Shown here piece by piece: positions 32,577 through 39,893 of a stretch of DNA of 39,893 nt. The DNA comes from Deltaproteobacteria bacterium. GTDB taxonomy: Bacteria; Desulfobacterota; RBG-13-43-22. The translations under genes were made by a program, and so were the position numbers. How positions within the stretch are numbered: position 1 is the first letter of the stretch; every line of letters begins with the position of its first letter. Under the pieces are notes generated by a model. That model worked only from the letters and a program-made list of their open reading frames with translations, did no database searches and was not told where the DNA came from. The stretch covers positions 1 through 39,893 of the forward strand of contig JACRBX010000245.1 in the NCBI GenBank assembly GCA_016219225.1, read 5' to 3'.

Positions 32577-34225
32577 TAAAAAATCTCCCGAAGTCCCTCT
32601 TCAAAAAAGCCACCAGGCCAGGCTTTGACCAGCTCCCCATTTTCATTCAAAGGCATCTCTCTGACGATACTCCGGGAGCCATCCGGCTCTACAAACAGGA
32701 CCATCACGTCTTCGGGGCAGACCGGTAAACATCCCTTAGGCAATTTTCCTGCATTTGTTTCCCGCATCCGACGCATAATCCGCAACAACAAATGTTCGCT
32801 ATGGGTCTCAATCAGAAAGCGGTTTCTATTCTCGCCAAGGGCCGATTGAATAAAAACATCGCCAAGATCAGCTTGAATGGCCGGATGAAGATGAATTTCG
32901 GGTTGTTCAATGGCGATAATTTTGTTGTGCGAAGCATAGGCTCCAACAAGGACAGGCAAAACTTGGCTTACCCCAATACCCACATCTCGATGGCTTACCA
33001 CTGTTTTGCTCCGGCGATCAATTAAAATAACTTCTTGAATATCTGACAATTCTTCCTGATTATCTTTCAGTCTATCAAGAATTGAAGGTACTAATTCTCC
33101 AAAGAGATCCCCTTTATAATCCATACCTTCGTATTTTCCAATTCCTGTATATTGCGCTTCGATATCAATAAGGTGATCCCAAAAGTCACGATTTAAATCG
33201 TCTATAGTTAATAAATTCCGAATTGTTAACTCGTAAGGTGTCTGTAGTCGATTCTGGGAAGTAAGCCACTCGTTAACCTTTTCTCGAACTTTTGAATCTT
33301 GTCGGACTACATCCCAGGCATAACCACCGCCAGCAAACCAATTGGGATCATGATGTTGAGAAAAAGCAAGATGCCTGGGTGGATAGGATCTAAGGGGGCC
33401 CAAATATTGAAGACGCAGAAGTTCAGATTCAATATAACTGCTAACCCCCCGGATTAATTCATTAATTGTCCGAGGAATAAAGAACCGCACAGCCGCCGCA
33501 AGATCTTCCTGTCGCCGACCTTTACTAACAGGAAAAAGAGAAGGCTGAGCATCAGGTGTAAAAAAGTCGGTTTTATTTATCCCCGCAGGAAGGAATTTTT
33601 CAACAGAAGCCTCAAGTTCTGGAACGATTTCCGAAATAGCTTCTTCTAGACCTTCATAGTCGGAAGGACGAAAGGTTTCCGTTGTTGTAGACGTTTCCAC
33701 GATAGCCTTTATAACTTCCCTGAAAATCGGATTGTCATGTTCCAGGCGATCCAGTTTCAAGGAACCATCTCTGCGTCTGCTCATGCGAAGAAGGCTATTG
33801 TTATCCCCAAACAGCTCATAAGCAATGATCTCAGGTTTAGCCCCAGATAATGGTCGGCCTTGATCGTCGAGGCTGATCCCAATTGTAACAGTAATCATGG
33901 CCTTTTTAACGGGAGCCAGTAATTCCTGCAAACGCCCTTTAAAATAAGCTGTATCCAATTCTGCAGACCATTCCAACCTGCGGCTTACTTCACGCCTATG
34001 AACAAACTGCCGAAAACCCCCTAAATCTACAGCATCCCCGCCCAAGTTGGACCGATGGACATCAAGTTCCCCGGTCTCCAAGGCATAATGGGCAAAAATC
34101 AGACTATGGAGAATACTCGATTTGCCGGAGCTATTCGCCCCATAGATAAGGGTCAAAGGGCGAATAGGGATGCGTTGGGTATCGGCAAAGGCTTTAAAAT
34201 TTCCGATTGAGATACTTAGCATCAT
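32576..34225 (-). CDS. AAA/ABC-type ATPase with DUF3696-like end (549 aa)
   Basis: ATPase related to the OLD/RecF group. Walker A is GANSSGKSS at 29-37, Walker B-like IIAIEQPEIHLHP at 436-448, and THSEHLLLRI at 474-483. The C-terminal segment ending WPGGFFEE is typical of DUF3696 proteins. No TOPRIM nuclease domain is visible, so nuclease action would have to come from a partner, perhaps the PLD-like protein with which it is translationally coupled. It begins 8 bases after the reverse transcriptase stop. Similar ATPases occur in Gabija-, Septu- and retron-type defence systems. Confidence 0.8.
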   Translation of the reverse strand: MMLSISIGNFKAFADTQRIPIRPLTLIYGANSSGKSSILHSLIFAHYALETGELDVHRSNLGGDAVDLGGFRQFVHRREVSRRLEWSAELDTAYFKGRLQELLAPVKKAMITVTIGISLDDQGRPLSGAKPEIIAYELFGDNNSLLRMSRRRDGSLKLDRLEHDNPIFREVIKAIVETSTTTETFRPSDYEGLEEAISEIVPELEASVEKFLPAGINKTDFFTPDAQPSLFPVSKGRRQEDLAAAVRFFIPRTINELIRGVSSYIESELLRLQYLGPLRSYPPRHLAFSQHHDPNWFAGGGYAWDVVRQDSKVREKVNEWLTSQNRLQTPYELTIRNLLTIDDLNRDFWDHLIDIEAQYTGIGKYEGMDYKGDLFGELVPSILDRLKDNQEELSDIQEVILIDRRSKTVVSHRDVGIGVSQVLPVLVGAYASHNKIIAIEQPEIHLHPAIQADLGDVFIQSALGENRNRFLIETHSEHLLLRIMRRMRETNAGKLPKGCLPVCPEDVMVLFVEPDGSRSIVREMPLNENGELVKAWPGGFFEEGLREIF

Positions 34226-34233
34226 ATTTTTAC

Positions 34234-36333
34234 CTAAATTGAGTTTGCTTCTACCAACTCAGCAATTCTATCCAGTGAATTCTTAACTACCAAAGCTAAA
34301 TCATCCCGTTCTTTTCTCAAAAGCCAGCGGTTTTTTGCTCCCCCTCTGTTATCGTATGGATGAGAGCCGGGAAGTAGGTTACGTCTATTGTGAATTTGGC
34401 GTAACAAAACCGCTTCAGTTGGGTAGTGTCTGTCAAATGGTGATCCAACGGCAATCAGTGTGCCATATCCCACCAACCGGCCACCACCGCTAAGTCTTGA
34501 ATGACCTGGCAGACCTTTTGATTCGAGGAAACTAAAAAACTGACGAACGGTTATGTCATTGAAGCTATCCTGTAAAGCAAGCCACTCTGAGTATGCTGCG
34601 GGAAAACGCGCTTCTGCCTCTATGAGAATTTGTAATGCGTGTTCGTATTCAGTCCCTAAAAGCTGCCTCCAAATTTGAATATTTGCACAACTGTAAAGAG
34701 ATATTAGCCTTTCAGCAACCCAGTCGGTTTCAGTTTGTTGACGGCGGTGGATAACCCCAAGTGATCTTAAAGAATTTCTACATATCGGTGATAAATCGCT
34801 CTGCCGTATTTCCAAGATATTCAGGGATATTCTTCGACGTTGAAGTTCACGGGCTGCTGCAAGCTGCTCCTCCACTGTACCGATCAATAAAGTTTTCGCC
34901 AGACCGTTCGGTTTGAACTCCTTGTCAGGGAAGAAAGGAGCAAGCAATGCCCGACTAATGGGGAGTTCAGAAGCCAATCTTCTTCCTAATCGTGATAAAC
35001 CTTCCACTTCACATCGCATTAGATAATGCATTACACCCCAAGATAGGGCCATGCAAGCCTTACGTTTTTTTACATCGGCACGGGCAAGCTCCAACCCCAA
35101 ACTCAGTTCATTTCGGCATCCCAGTAAGGAAATAACATGCCATATTTCTCCACGTACATACGAGTATGGCAACCCACTTGCCAAGTACTGCAACGCCACG
35201 CGGACAATCTTTCGGCGATAGCCGAAATTAGAAAAGTAAGCGAGAAATGCATCGATGTGTTCCGGATGCCTTGGTAATAGTTTTAGCACTATATTTAGAA
35301 ATTTTCCATCCACAGGAGCACGATACATAACATACCGAAAGCGCGATTTGTCCTTAATCTTTAGCGGCTTGCCTCCAATAGCTGATTTAAGAATTTCGCG
35401 CGCATCTGAAATTGTCATCTCAGGGTCCGAATCTCTTTTCCCTTCAGTTGGGGCGAGACTGGGGAGGGCGCCCATTGCATCTCCCGGAGATTCAAGTTTT
35501 TTAATTTCGAATTTCTTGCTCTGCGGAATCAAGCCTCGGTGACGGCATAGCTGTTCCAACATAATAGCAGTTTGACGTACCTCATTTTCCGTCTTCCCAA
35601 ATAGACGAATATCATCTACATATCGAATATAATTACAACCTGCCTTCAAGAGTTCGATGTCAATCGGCAAAAAGAATGCTTCAGCAAGAAAATCAGAGGC
35701 TATAGGCCCTTGTGGAATACCGTGACCCGTCATTGCAGAACTATCAGCTGCCGACCATTTCTGCAACCATTTACTCACGATATCCCAAGTTTCCGGATGG
35801 GGGTTATGAGGCGACGCGATCCGGATTAAAAGGTCATGGGAAATCGTATCGTAATAGGCTGAGAGATCGAAATGGGCCGCCCATCTATAGCCCTTTGTGA
35901 AGTATTCCACACATTTATCTTGGAAAACACTGTAGGTGGACTGCCATCGCTCTGTAAAGAAGATCGAATCCCCGGGTTCAGTAAGCTTATTGCTAAAGAC
36001 GGTATCAAGCTCAACCCTCTGTCGTTTTGTGCGTAATTTTTGGGCAAATACATTCGCAATTACTTGCAGGAGAATCTGGTCTTCGATACAAAGCAGCGAT
36101 ATCGGACGCTGAAGGCCAGATGGCTTTGGAAGGTAAATTCGTGTGGAATGATTTGGCTGCCATGCCTTCGCGATAAGCTTCTTATGTAAATCCCGAATAT
36201 TCTCATCGACAGCGCTTTCATATACAAGATATAATTCACGGAAAAATCTCTTATATTGGAGATTTAAGCCAGTATTTATCCGCCTCCATGCAAGCTTCAG
36301 ATTCGGAGTTGATACAAAAGATTTCCAGTGCAT
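34234..36333 (-). CDS. Abi/UG-type reverse transcriptase with long C-terminal domain (699 aa)
   Basis: RNA-directed DNA polymerase of the defence-associated (Abi/UG) class. The RT core is in the first 300 residues: RIYLPKPSGLQRPISLLCIED, motif A AHFDLSAYYDTISHDL (D156), GIPQGPIASDFLAE (205-218) and YVDDIRLF (YVDD 238-241). The GIPQGP form and lack of retron (VTG, NAXXH) or DGR (SQ) motifs separate it from those classes. Residues 300-640 are mainly helical and unrecognised. Near the end R-N-L-L-P-G-S-H (about R651-H658) followed by P-Y-D fits a HEPN-type Rx6H motif, as in AbiA. The gene starts 10 bases after hsdS and ends 8 bases before the ATPase gene, so it is carried in the restriction operon. 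Confidence 0.87.
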   Translation of the reverse strand: MHWKSFVSTPNLKLAWRRINTGLNLQYKRFFRELYLVYESAVDENIRDLHKKLIAKAWQPNHSTRIYLPKPSGLQRPISLLCIEDQILLQVIANVFAQKLRTKRQRVELDTVFSNKLTEPGDSIFFTERWQSTYSVFQDKCVEYFTKGYRWAAHFDLSAYYDTISHDLLIRIASPHNPHPETWDIVSKWLQKWSAADSSAMTGHGIPQGPIASDFLAEAFFLPIDIELLKAGCNYIRYVDDIRLFGKTENEVRQTAIMLEQLCRHRGLIPQSKKFEIKKLESPGDAMGALPSLAPTEGKRDSDPEMTISDAREILKSAIGGKPLKIKDKSRFRYVMYRAPVDGKFLNIVLKLLPRHPEHIDAFLAYFSNFGYRRKIVRVALQYLASGLPYSYVRGEIWHVISLLGCRNELSLGLELARADVKKRKACMALSWGVMHYLMRCEVEGLSRLGRRLASELPISRALLAPFFPDKEFKPNGLAKTLLIGTVEEQLAAARELQRRRISLNILEIRQSDLSPICRNSLRSLGVIHRRQQTETDWVAERLISLYSCANIQIWRQLLGTEYEHALQILIEAEARFPAAYSEWLALQDSFNDITVRQFFSFLESKGLPGHSRLSGGGRLVGYGTLIAVGSPFDRHYPTEAVLLRQIHNRRNLLPGSHPYDNRGGAKNRWLLRKERDDLALVVKNSLDRIAELVEANSI

Positions 36334-36343
36334 TATAAATCAC

Positions 36344-37600
36344 TCATCCTAAAACCTTAGCCTGCGCCTCCATTTCAGCCAGGAGTTCTTCCATATGGAC
36401 TTCGCGCCATTTGTGCGTGAGATCACCTGTGAAGGCTTGATGGAGAATGGTTGCAAACAGATTATCTAACATGTTCGAAGAGTTCCTTCGAGAATCTTGT
36501 AATTCAATAAGCCGTAAAATCACATCATCAAATTGTTTTATTTTGGAATTATCCGTGGGATATGAAACTCTAAACCCAAGCACGTCATTGTCCGTGACCG
36601 CAGGATAGGAAGCACCTCTAGCCATGCTGTTCAATGATTCGGTGAACCATCGAAGTCGAGATAAAGTGTAGAGATAGCCAAACCCCTTGTTGTTTCTGGC
36701 TCGGAGTACGCAGAATCCCGTGCTGCAAATCTCGTTGTCAAGCTCAGCAGGAACCAGTGCCGTCGCCCTCAAATAAGGCCTAACCGTTGAAATCAAAATG
36801 TCATTCGTTCGGATGACCTGCCGTGCCCGACTCGGTGCTTCCCGCCCGGCCAATTCCTTAAATTCAACAATTTTGCCCGACTCACCATCTACACCGGAAA
36901 TGTCAACATATTTAAAGGTATTGTCTGGAGAATCAGTAGGGTTTCGCCGCTGAATCCGCTCAACGAGTTCTCCCACAGACACTTTAGGATAAGCATGGGG
37001 ATTCGTGACCTGATCGCCAATTATTTTATAGAAAAGGGCGGGGAGGATGCGGGCGGCTTTGGCATCGGCTTCGGCGCGCTTCTTTCGCAAGGTATCTGCT
37101 TGGTCAAGAATTTCCACAATCCGTCTCTGTTCGGAGATACAAGGTAATGGAATCAGAACATCTTCAAAAAAATCTTGAGGCACTCTTTGTTGTCCAGCGG
37201 CCCCCCTCATCCGCAATTTAGCTTCTTTTCGAAATGTTTGACGGCGGATAAAGTAATGAAGAAATCGAGGATCCAATACGTTCTGGTTGGCTCGAAGTAC
37301 ATGAAACTCGGTCGAACCGAAACCAATATTATTTTTTAACCCGAACGCAAGCGCAGATTTTCCATTTTCCATACATGGAGTAATCTTGGCAAAAAGAACA
37401 TCTTTATTCTCAAAGTATGTAAATCCTTTTTTCACCTCTCCATATGGACGTACCTCTGCCGCTTCAATGACGGCATTTTTTTCTGAAACAGCCATCATGG
37501 GAACGAATGTTATCGGATCATCATCAATTAACTTAATTGATTGGGGACGACGAGGATTAATATCTACAACTTCCGGCATTGGAAACATAGTCCAATTCAT
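36344..37600 (-). CDS. hsdS: Type I restriction-modification specificity subunit HsdS (418 aa)
   Basis: DNA-recognition subunit with two target-recognition domains and two conserved spacer helices. TRD1 ends in IPLPCISEQRRIVEILDQADTLRKKRAEA, the usual hinge; TRD2 begins near PKVSVGELVERI and ends in the helix before LFATILHQAFTGDLTHKW, the normal C-terminal repeat. The ATGA overlap with hsdM (37597-37600) is typical. Both half-repeats are present, so the subunit looks intact and should read a bipartite site. Its target sequence cannot be predicted. RT follows at 10 bases. Confidence 0.92.
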   Translation of the reverse strand: MNWTMFPMPEVVDINPRRPQSIKLIDDDPITFVPMMAVSEKNAVIEAAEVRPYGEVKKGFTYFENKDVLFAKITPCMENGKSALAFGLKNNIGFGSTEFHVLRANQNVLDPRFLHYFIRRQTFRKEAKLRMRGAAGQQRVPQDFFEDVLIPLPCISEQRRIVEILDQADTLRKKRAEADAKAARILPALFYKIIGDQVTNPHAYPKVSVGELVERIQRRNPTDSPDNTFKYVDISGVDGESGKIVEFKELAGREAPSRARQVIRTNDILISTVRPYLRATALVPAELDNEICSTGFCVLRARNNKGFGYLYTLSRLRWFTESLNSMARGASYPAVTDNDVLGFRVSYPTDNSKIKQFDDVILRLIELQDSRRNSSNMLDNLFATILHQAFTGDLTHKWREVHMEELLAEMEAQAKVLG

Positions 37601-39285
37601 CTTACCGTCTCTATTTCCTGAAGTAGCTTTTTCAAACCGGTAGCGATGTCGTTTTCAAGAGCCAGGGTTTCCCTGATTAGATCAGCCGGGTCTTCCTCAT
37701 GAGCTTTTTCGGTAATTTGCGGCTTGTAACGGCCGGCAGCCAAGTTGTAATCGTTCTCCGTAATGACTTCCAATGTTGTCCACCAGCATCGAGATTCATC
37801 GCTTTCTGCTGGTAGAAGGGTCCCGGCTTCCACACCGGGAGGGTTCTTAAAGCTGGATTTTTTATATTTTGTCCATTGAAGCAAAAGGTCAGGAATATCA
37901 TTCCGTTCCGGTGTCTCGGGCCGTCCACCTCCGGAAATTTTGTCCGGGTCATATCCATCGGCCCGGATTTCGTAAAACCAAACCTTTTTATTTTCGCTTG
38001 GATTCTTTTGTTTTGAAATCTTCAATCCTCGATCTGCAATCGACATTGGTTTCCTGAAAACTATGATACCAGTTTTGACACCGGCGTATGGTTTGAAAAC
38101 ACCGGCAGGTAGGGATACCACAGCCAGAAGATCAAAATCTTCCACCAGTTTGCGCCTAAGCTCCAAGTGAGCCGAGGTCGATCGGAAGAGCAAGCCTTCA
38201 GGCACTACCACTGCGCATTGCCCACCGGGGACGAGGGCCTCCATCATTACCCCCAGGAAAAGGAGTTCGCTCTTTTTGGAGTTTGTAGGCAAATCCTTGC
38301 GGATGGATTCTTTAGGGAGCACGCCGGCAAAGGGCGGATTGGAAAGGATCACCTTGTAGCGGCGGATCAAATCATCTTCTGACAGGCCACCCATGTCCGA
38401 TAGGGTGTTAGCCCTTTTGACATTCGCCTGGCGGATACCATGGAGCACCAGATTCATCATGGCTATGCGCATCATTTGGCGGGATACATCGTTGCCGTAG
38501 ATGGATCGTTCCAGGACACCCCAATCAGGGATTTTTTCTCCCGGGCCTTTATGATAGGTCTGAATGGTCGGTATTTCTTTCTTGGCCTCCTCTATTGATT
38601 GCCCCCTTTTCTCCAGCCATTCTTCTCCGTAGATAGGCACTTCCTGGGGTTCCGTTGAATATTTGGCCAGAATGTATTCCACCGAATCGATGAGAAAACC
38701 GCCGGTGCCGCAGGCTGGATCGTATATCGTGTCTCCCAGGTCTGGATCGAGCATGGCTACCATCATAGTCCTGATTTGCCGGGGGGTGCGGAATTGACCG
38801 TTCAGGGCCGATTGTCCCAGGTGAGTCAGGAGATATTCAAAGATATCGCCTTTAACATCCGTTCCGAGTTTTGCAAAGTCGATTCCATCGATTTCATCCA
38901 CCACCTGCTTGAGTACATTGGGATCCATAATTTCCAATATGGCATCCCGGAAATATTCGGCGATTTGGGGTTCCTCCTTAACCAGGGAGGCCATATAAGG
39001 AAAAACCTCGTCCCGTACATAATCGCGAAGATCAGGGCCGCTCTTGAACCGCCACTTGGTCCAGCGATAGCGTTCGGCTTGTTTAGGGAAAAGAAGTCGG
39101 CCATTACCATTGGCGGACTTGCCCAAAAGGCGGGATTTTAATTCCCGGCTCGACTCCTCTTCGTCGAGCAACTTCAAGTAAATCAGATAAGATATCTGTT
39201 CAATATAAGTTACCGGATTGGTAACACCACCGGCCCAGAGGATGTCGGTGATCCGATCCAATTTTCTCCGTAAATCCTGGTTCAT
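37597..39285 (-). CDS. hsdM: Type I restriction-modification methyltransferase HsdM (562 aa)
   Basis: N6-adenine DNA methyltransferase. The SAM motif DPACGTGGFL (189-198) and catalytic NPPF (316-319) are present. The N-terminal helical domain (MNQDLRRKLDRITDILWAGG...YLIYLKLLDE) is the standard HsdM_N. Additional family marks are QFRTPRQIRTMM and IYGNDVSRQMMRIAMMNLVLHG. AAGGAGC precedes ATG 39285, the ribosome site overlapping the hsdR stop, and a 4-base overlap joins it to hsdS. The length (562) is within the family range. With HsdS and HsdR it would form the complete type I enzyme. Confidence 0.95.
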   Translation of the reverse strand: MNQDLRRKLDRITDILWAGGVTNPVTYIEQISYLIYLKLLDEEESSRELKSRLLGKSANGNGRLLFPKQAERYRWTKWRFKSGPDLRDYVRDEVFPYMASLVKEEPQIAEYFRDAILEIMDPNVLKQVVDEIDGIDFAKLGTDVKGDIFEYLLTHLGQSALNGQFRTPRQIRTMMVAMLDPDLGDTIYDPACGTGGFLIDSVEYILAKYSTEPQEVPIYGEEWLEKRGQSIEEAKKEIPTIQTYHKGPGEKIPDWGVLERSIYGNDVSRQMMRIAMMNLVLHGIRQANVKRANTLSDMGGLSEDDLIRRYKVILSNPPFAGVLPKESIRKDLPTNSKKSELLFLGVMMEALVPGGQCAVVVPEGLLFRSTSAHLELRRKLVEDFDLLAVVSLPAGVFKPYAGVKTGIIVFRKPMSIADRGLKISKQKNPSENKKVWFYEIRADGYDPDKISGGGRPETPERNDIPDLLLQWTKYKKSSFKNPPGVEAGTLLPAESDESRCWWTTLEVITENDYNLAAGRYKPQITEKAHEEDPADLIRETLALENDIATGLKKLLQEIETVR

Positions 39286-39294
39286 TAATGCTCC

Positions 39295-39893
39295 TTAAGC
39301 GACTTCCTTTATAAAAACCGATTCATTCATATCTTCGATAATCTCCTTAAGCCCCTTTTCTCCAAATAGCTCTACCCCAAGCCCGGCCGCATTCAGAATA
39401 GACAATGGAGGCTGAAATAAATCCTCCAGCTCGATTCGGCCGCGGGCAATTCCACGGTTTTTGATCAATGAAAGATACTGGGCCTGATTGGGAGTGAGTG
39501 ACTTGGATACCAGCCAGGCCTGAAAATTTTCGGTCAACTCCTCTTCCCGTGGCTTCATTTTCAGGCGGCCCAGGGCGGCCTTGATAAAATCGATCAGGTT
39601 CCCGCCCGGCTTGCGGTAAGCTCGTCGGAGGTTTTCCTCGTTGAAATACATCTCAGGGCGGTTAAGCTTATCGGAAAGTATTTTTTCCTCTTCTTCCGAC
39701 AATAAATCATCCTGCTGAACTTTCTGAATAATCGGGTCCTCTTTTTCAGCGGACCGGATTGTCTTTTCCCAGTTGGTGACATATTCTTTCTTATCGACAC
39801 GCTCTCCTATCGGACCCACGTCAACGTAGGTCACGGCATAAAGCCATTCATCTTCCAGGCCGAGTTCGACAAGGTCACCAGGGTGTTTGGATG
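39295..39893 (-). CDS. hsdR: Type I restriction endonuclease HsdR, C-terminal part (cut by window edge)
   Basis: Open frame from the right edge to TAA 39297-39295, about 198 codons. It has the EcoEI-type C-terminal domain: YVDVGPIGERVDKKEYVTNW, LNRPEMYFNEENLRRAYRKP, GNLIDFIKAALG, LVSKSLTPNQAQYLSLIKNRG and the FQPPLSILNAAG region. Upstream residues (LVELGLEDEWLYA) stay in frame to the window edge, so the apparent GTG start at 39834 is internal. The nuclease and helicase domains lie outside. The gene precedes hsdM with 9 bases between, giving the order R-M-S. Confidence 0.85.
   Translation of the reverse strand, partial: SKHPGDLVELGLEDEWLYAVTYVDVGPIGERVDKKEYVTNWEKTIRSAEKEDPIIQKVQQDDLLSEEEEKILSDKLNRPEMYFNEENLRRAYRKPGGNLIDFIKAALGRLKMKPREEELTENFQAWLVSKSLTPNQAQYLSLIKNRGIARGRIELEDLFQPPLSILNAAGLGVELFGEKGLKEIIEDMNESVFIKEVA

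Noticed and set aside
34226-36343. Retron with msr-msd RNA next to the RT gene.
   Set aside because: The flanking gaps are 8 and 10 bases, leaving no room for a structured RNA, and the retron-type motifs are not seen in the protein.
34234-37600. RT beside a sequence-specificity gene suggested a diversity-generating retroelement acting on hsdS.
   Set aside because: The RT motif B reads GIPQGP rather than the DGR-type SQ motif, and I saw no template/variable repeat pair near hsdS.
1-39893. CRISPR array or tRNA/rRNA gene.
   Set aside because: No regularly spaced direct repeats and no recognisable tRNA or rRNA signatures were seen on either strand. A short tRNA could be missed by eye, so tRNAscan would settle it.

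Overview
The window looks like a chromosomal segment of an anaerobic bacterium, most likely from the Desulfobacterota (old Deltaproteobacteria). This is inferred from gene content: prFMN-type decarboxylase, bis-MGD molybdoenzyme, CoA ligases, TRAP/TAXI and TTT uptake systems, and dispersed palindromic repeats built on GGATTCCGG...CCGGAATGACG. No rRNA, tRNA or CRISPR was recognised.

Left flank (1-1600) is gene debris: the end of an unknown gene, a RAYT-type (Y1/IS200-like) transposase broken by a one-base frameshift and flanked or overlapped by REP-like hairpins, a helicase-family scar in which the N-terminus is fused to the C-terminus by an internal deletion, a HEPN-domain scar, and one small intact hypothetical gene. 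Next come a divergent family-B DNA polymerase on the plus strand (1653-3857), a roughly 0.8 kb AT-rich spacer with palindromic repeats, and a short core-genome stretch: HAD phosphatase, threonine synthase, rlmH and a NifU-like Fe-S protein.

Centre (7835-24332) is a run of 13 same-strand genes read from high to low coordinates: CoA ligase A, UbiD-family decarboxylase, tctC, a crotonase, tctB, tctA, a GntR/FCD regulator, a DUF35 protein, an Ltp/SCP2-type thiolase-fold protein, a molybdopterin oxidoreductase, CoA ligase B, a TAXI binding protein and a fused TRAP permease. It reads as an import-and-degrade module for an organic, perhaps aromatic or alicyclic, acid: two transporters take it up, two ligases activate it, and the decarboxylase, Mo enzyme, crotonase and DUF35/thiolase pair transform it. 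Palindromes with core TTGYATRCAA overlap a TTGACA promoter ahead of the cluster and a similarly built promoter ahead of an Old Yellow Enzyme gene (24913-26013), suggesting one GntR-controlled regulon.

Right flank (26114-39893) holds a TtcA-like PP-loop gene, an MNT nucleotidyltransferase with the remnant of its HEPN partner, and a compact defence island on the minus strand. In reading order this is hsdR (C-terminal part only, running off the window), hsdM, hsdS, an Abi/UG-type reverse transcriptase with a candidate C-terminal HEPN-like motif, a DUF3696-type AAA ATPase translationally coupled to a PLD-like protein, a PHP-SMC-like ATPase of the TrlF type, and an AlbA_2/HATPase protein. The spacing makes RT, ATPase and PLD-like protein look like cargo in the type I restriction operon. 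This RT-containing assembly is the best candidate here for an undescribed system; the centre catabolic cluster is the second.
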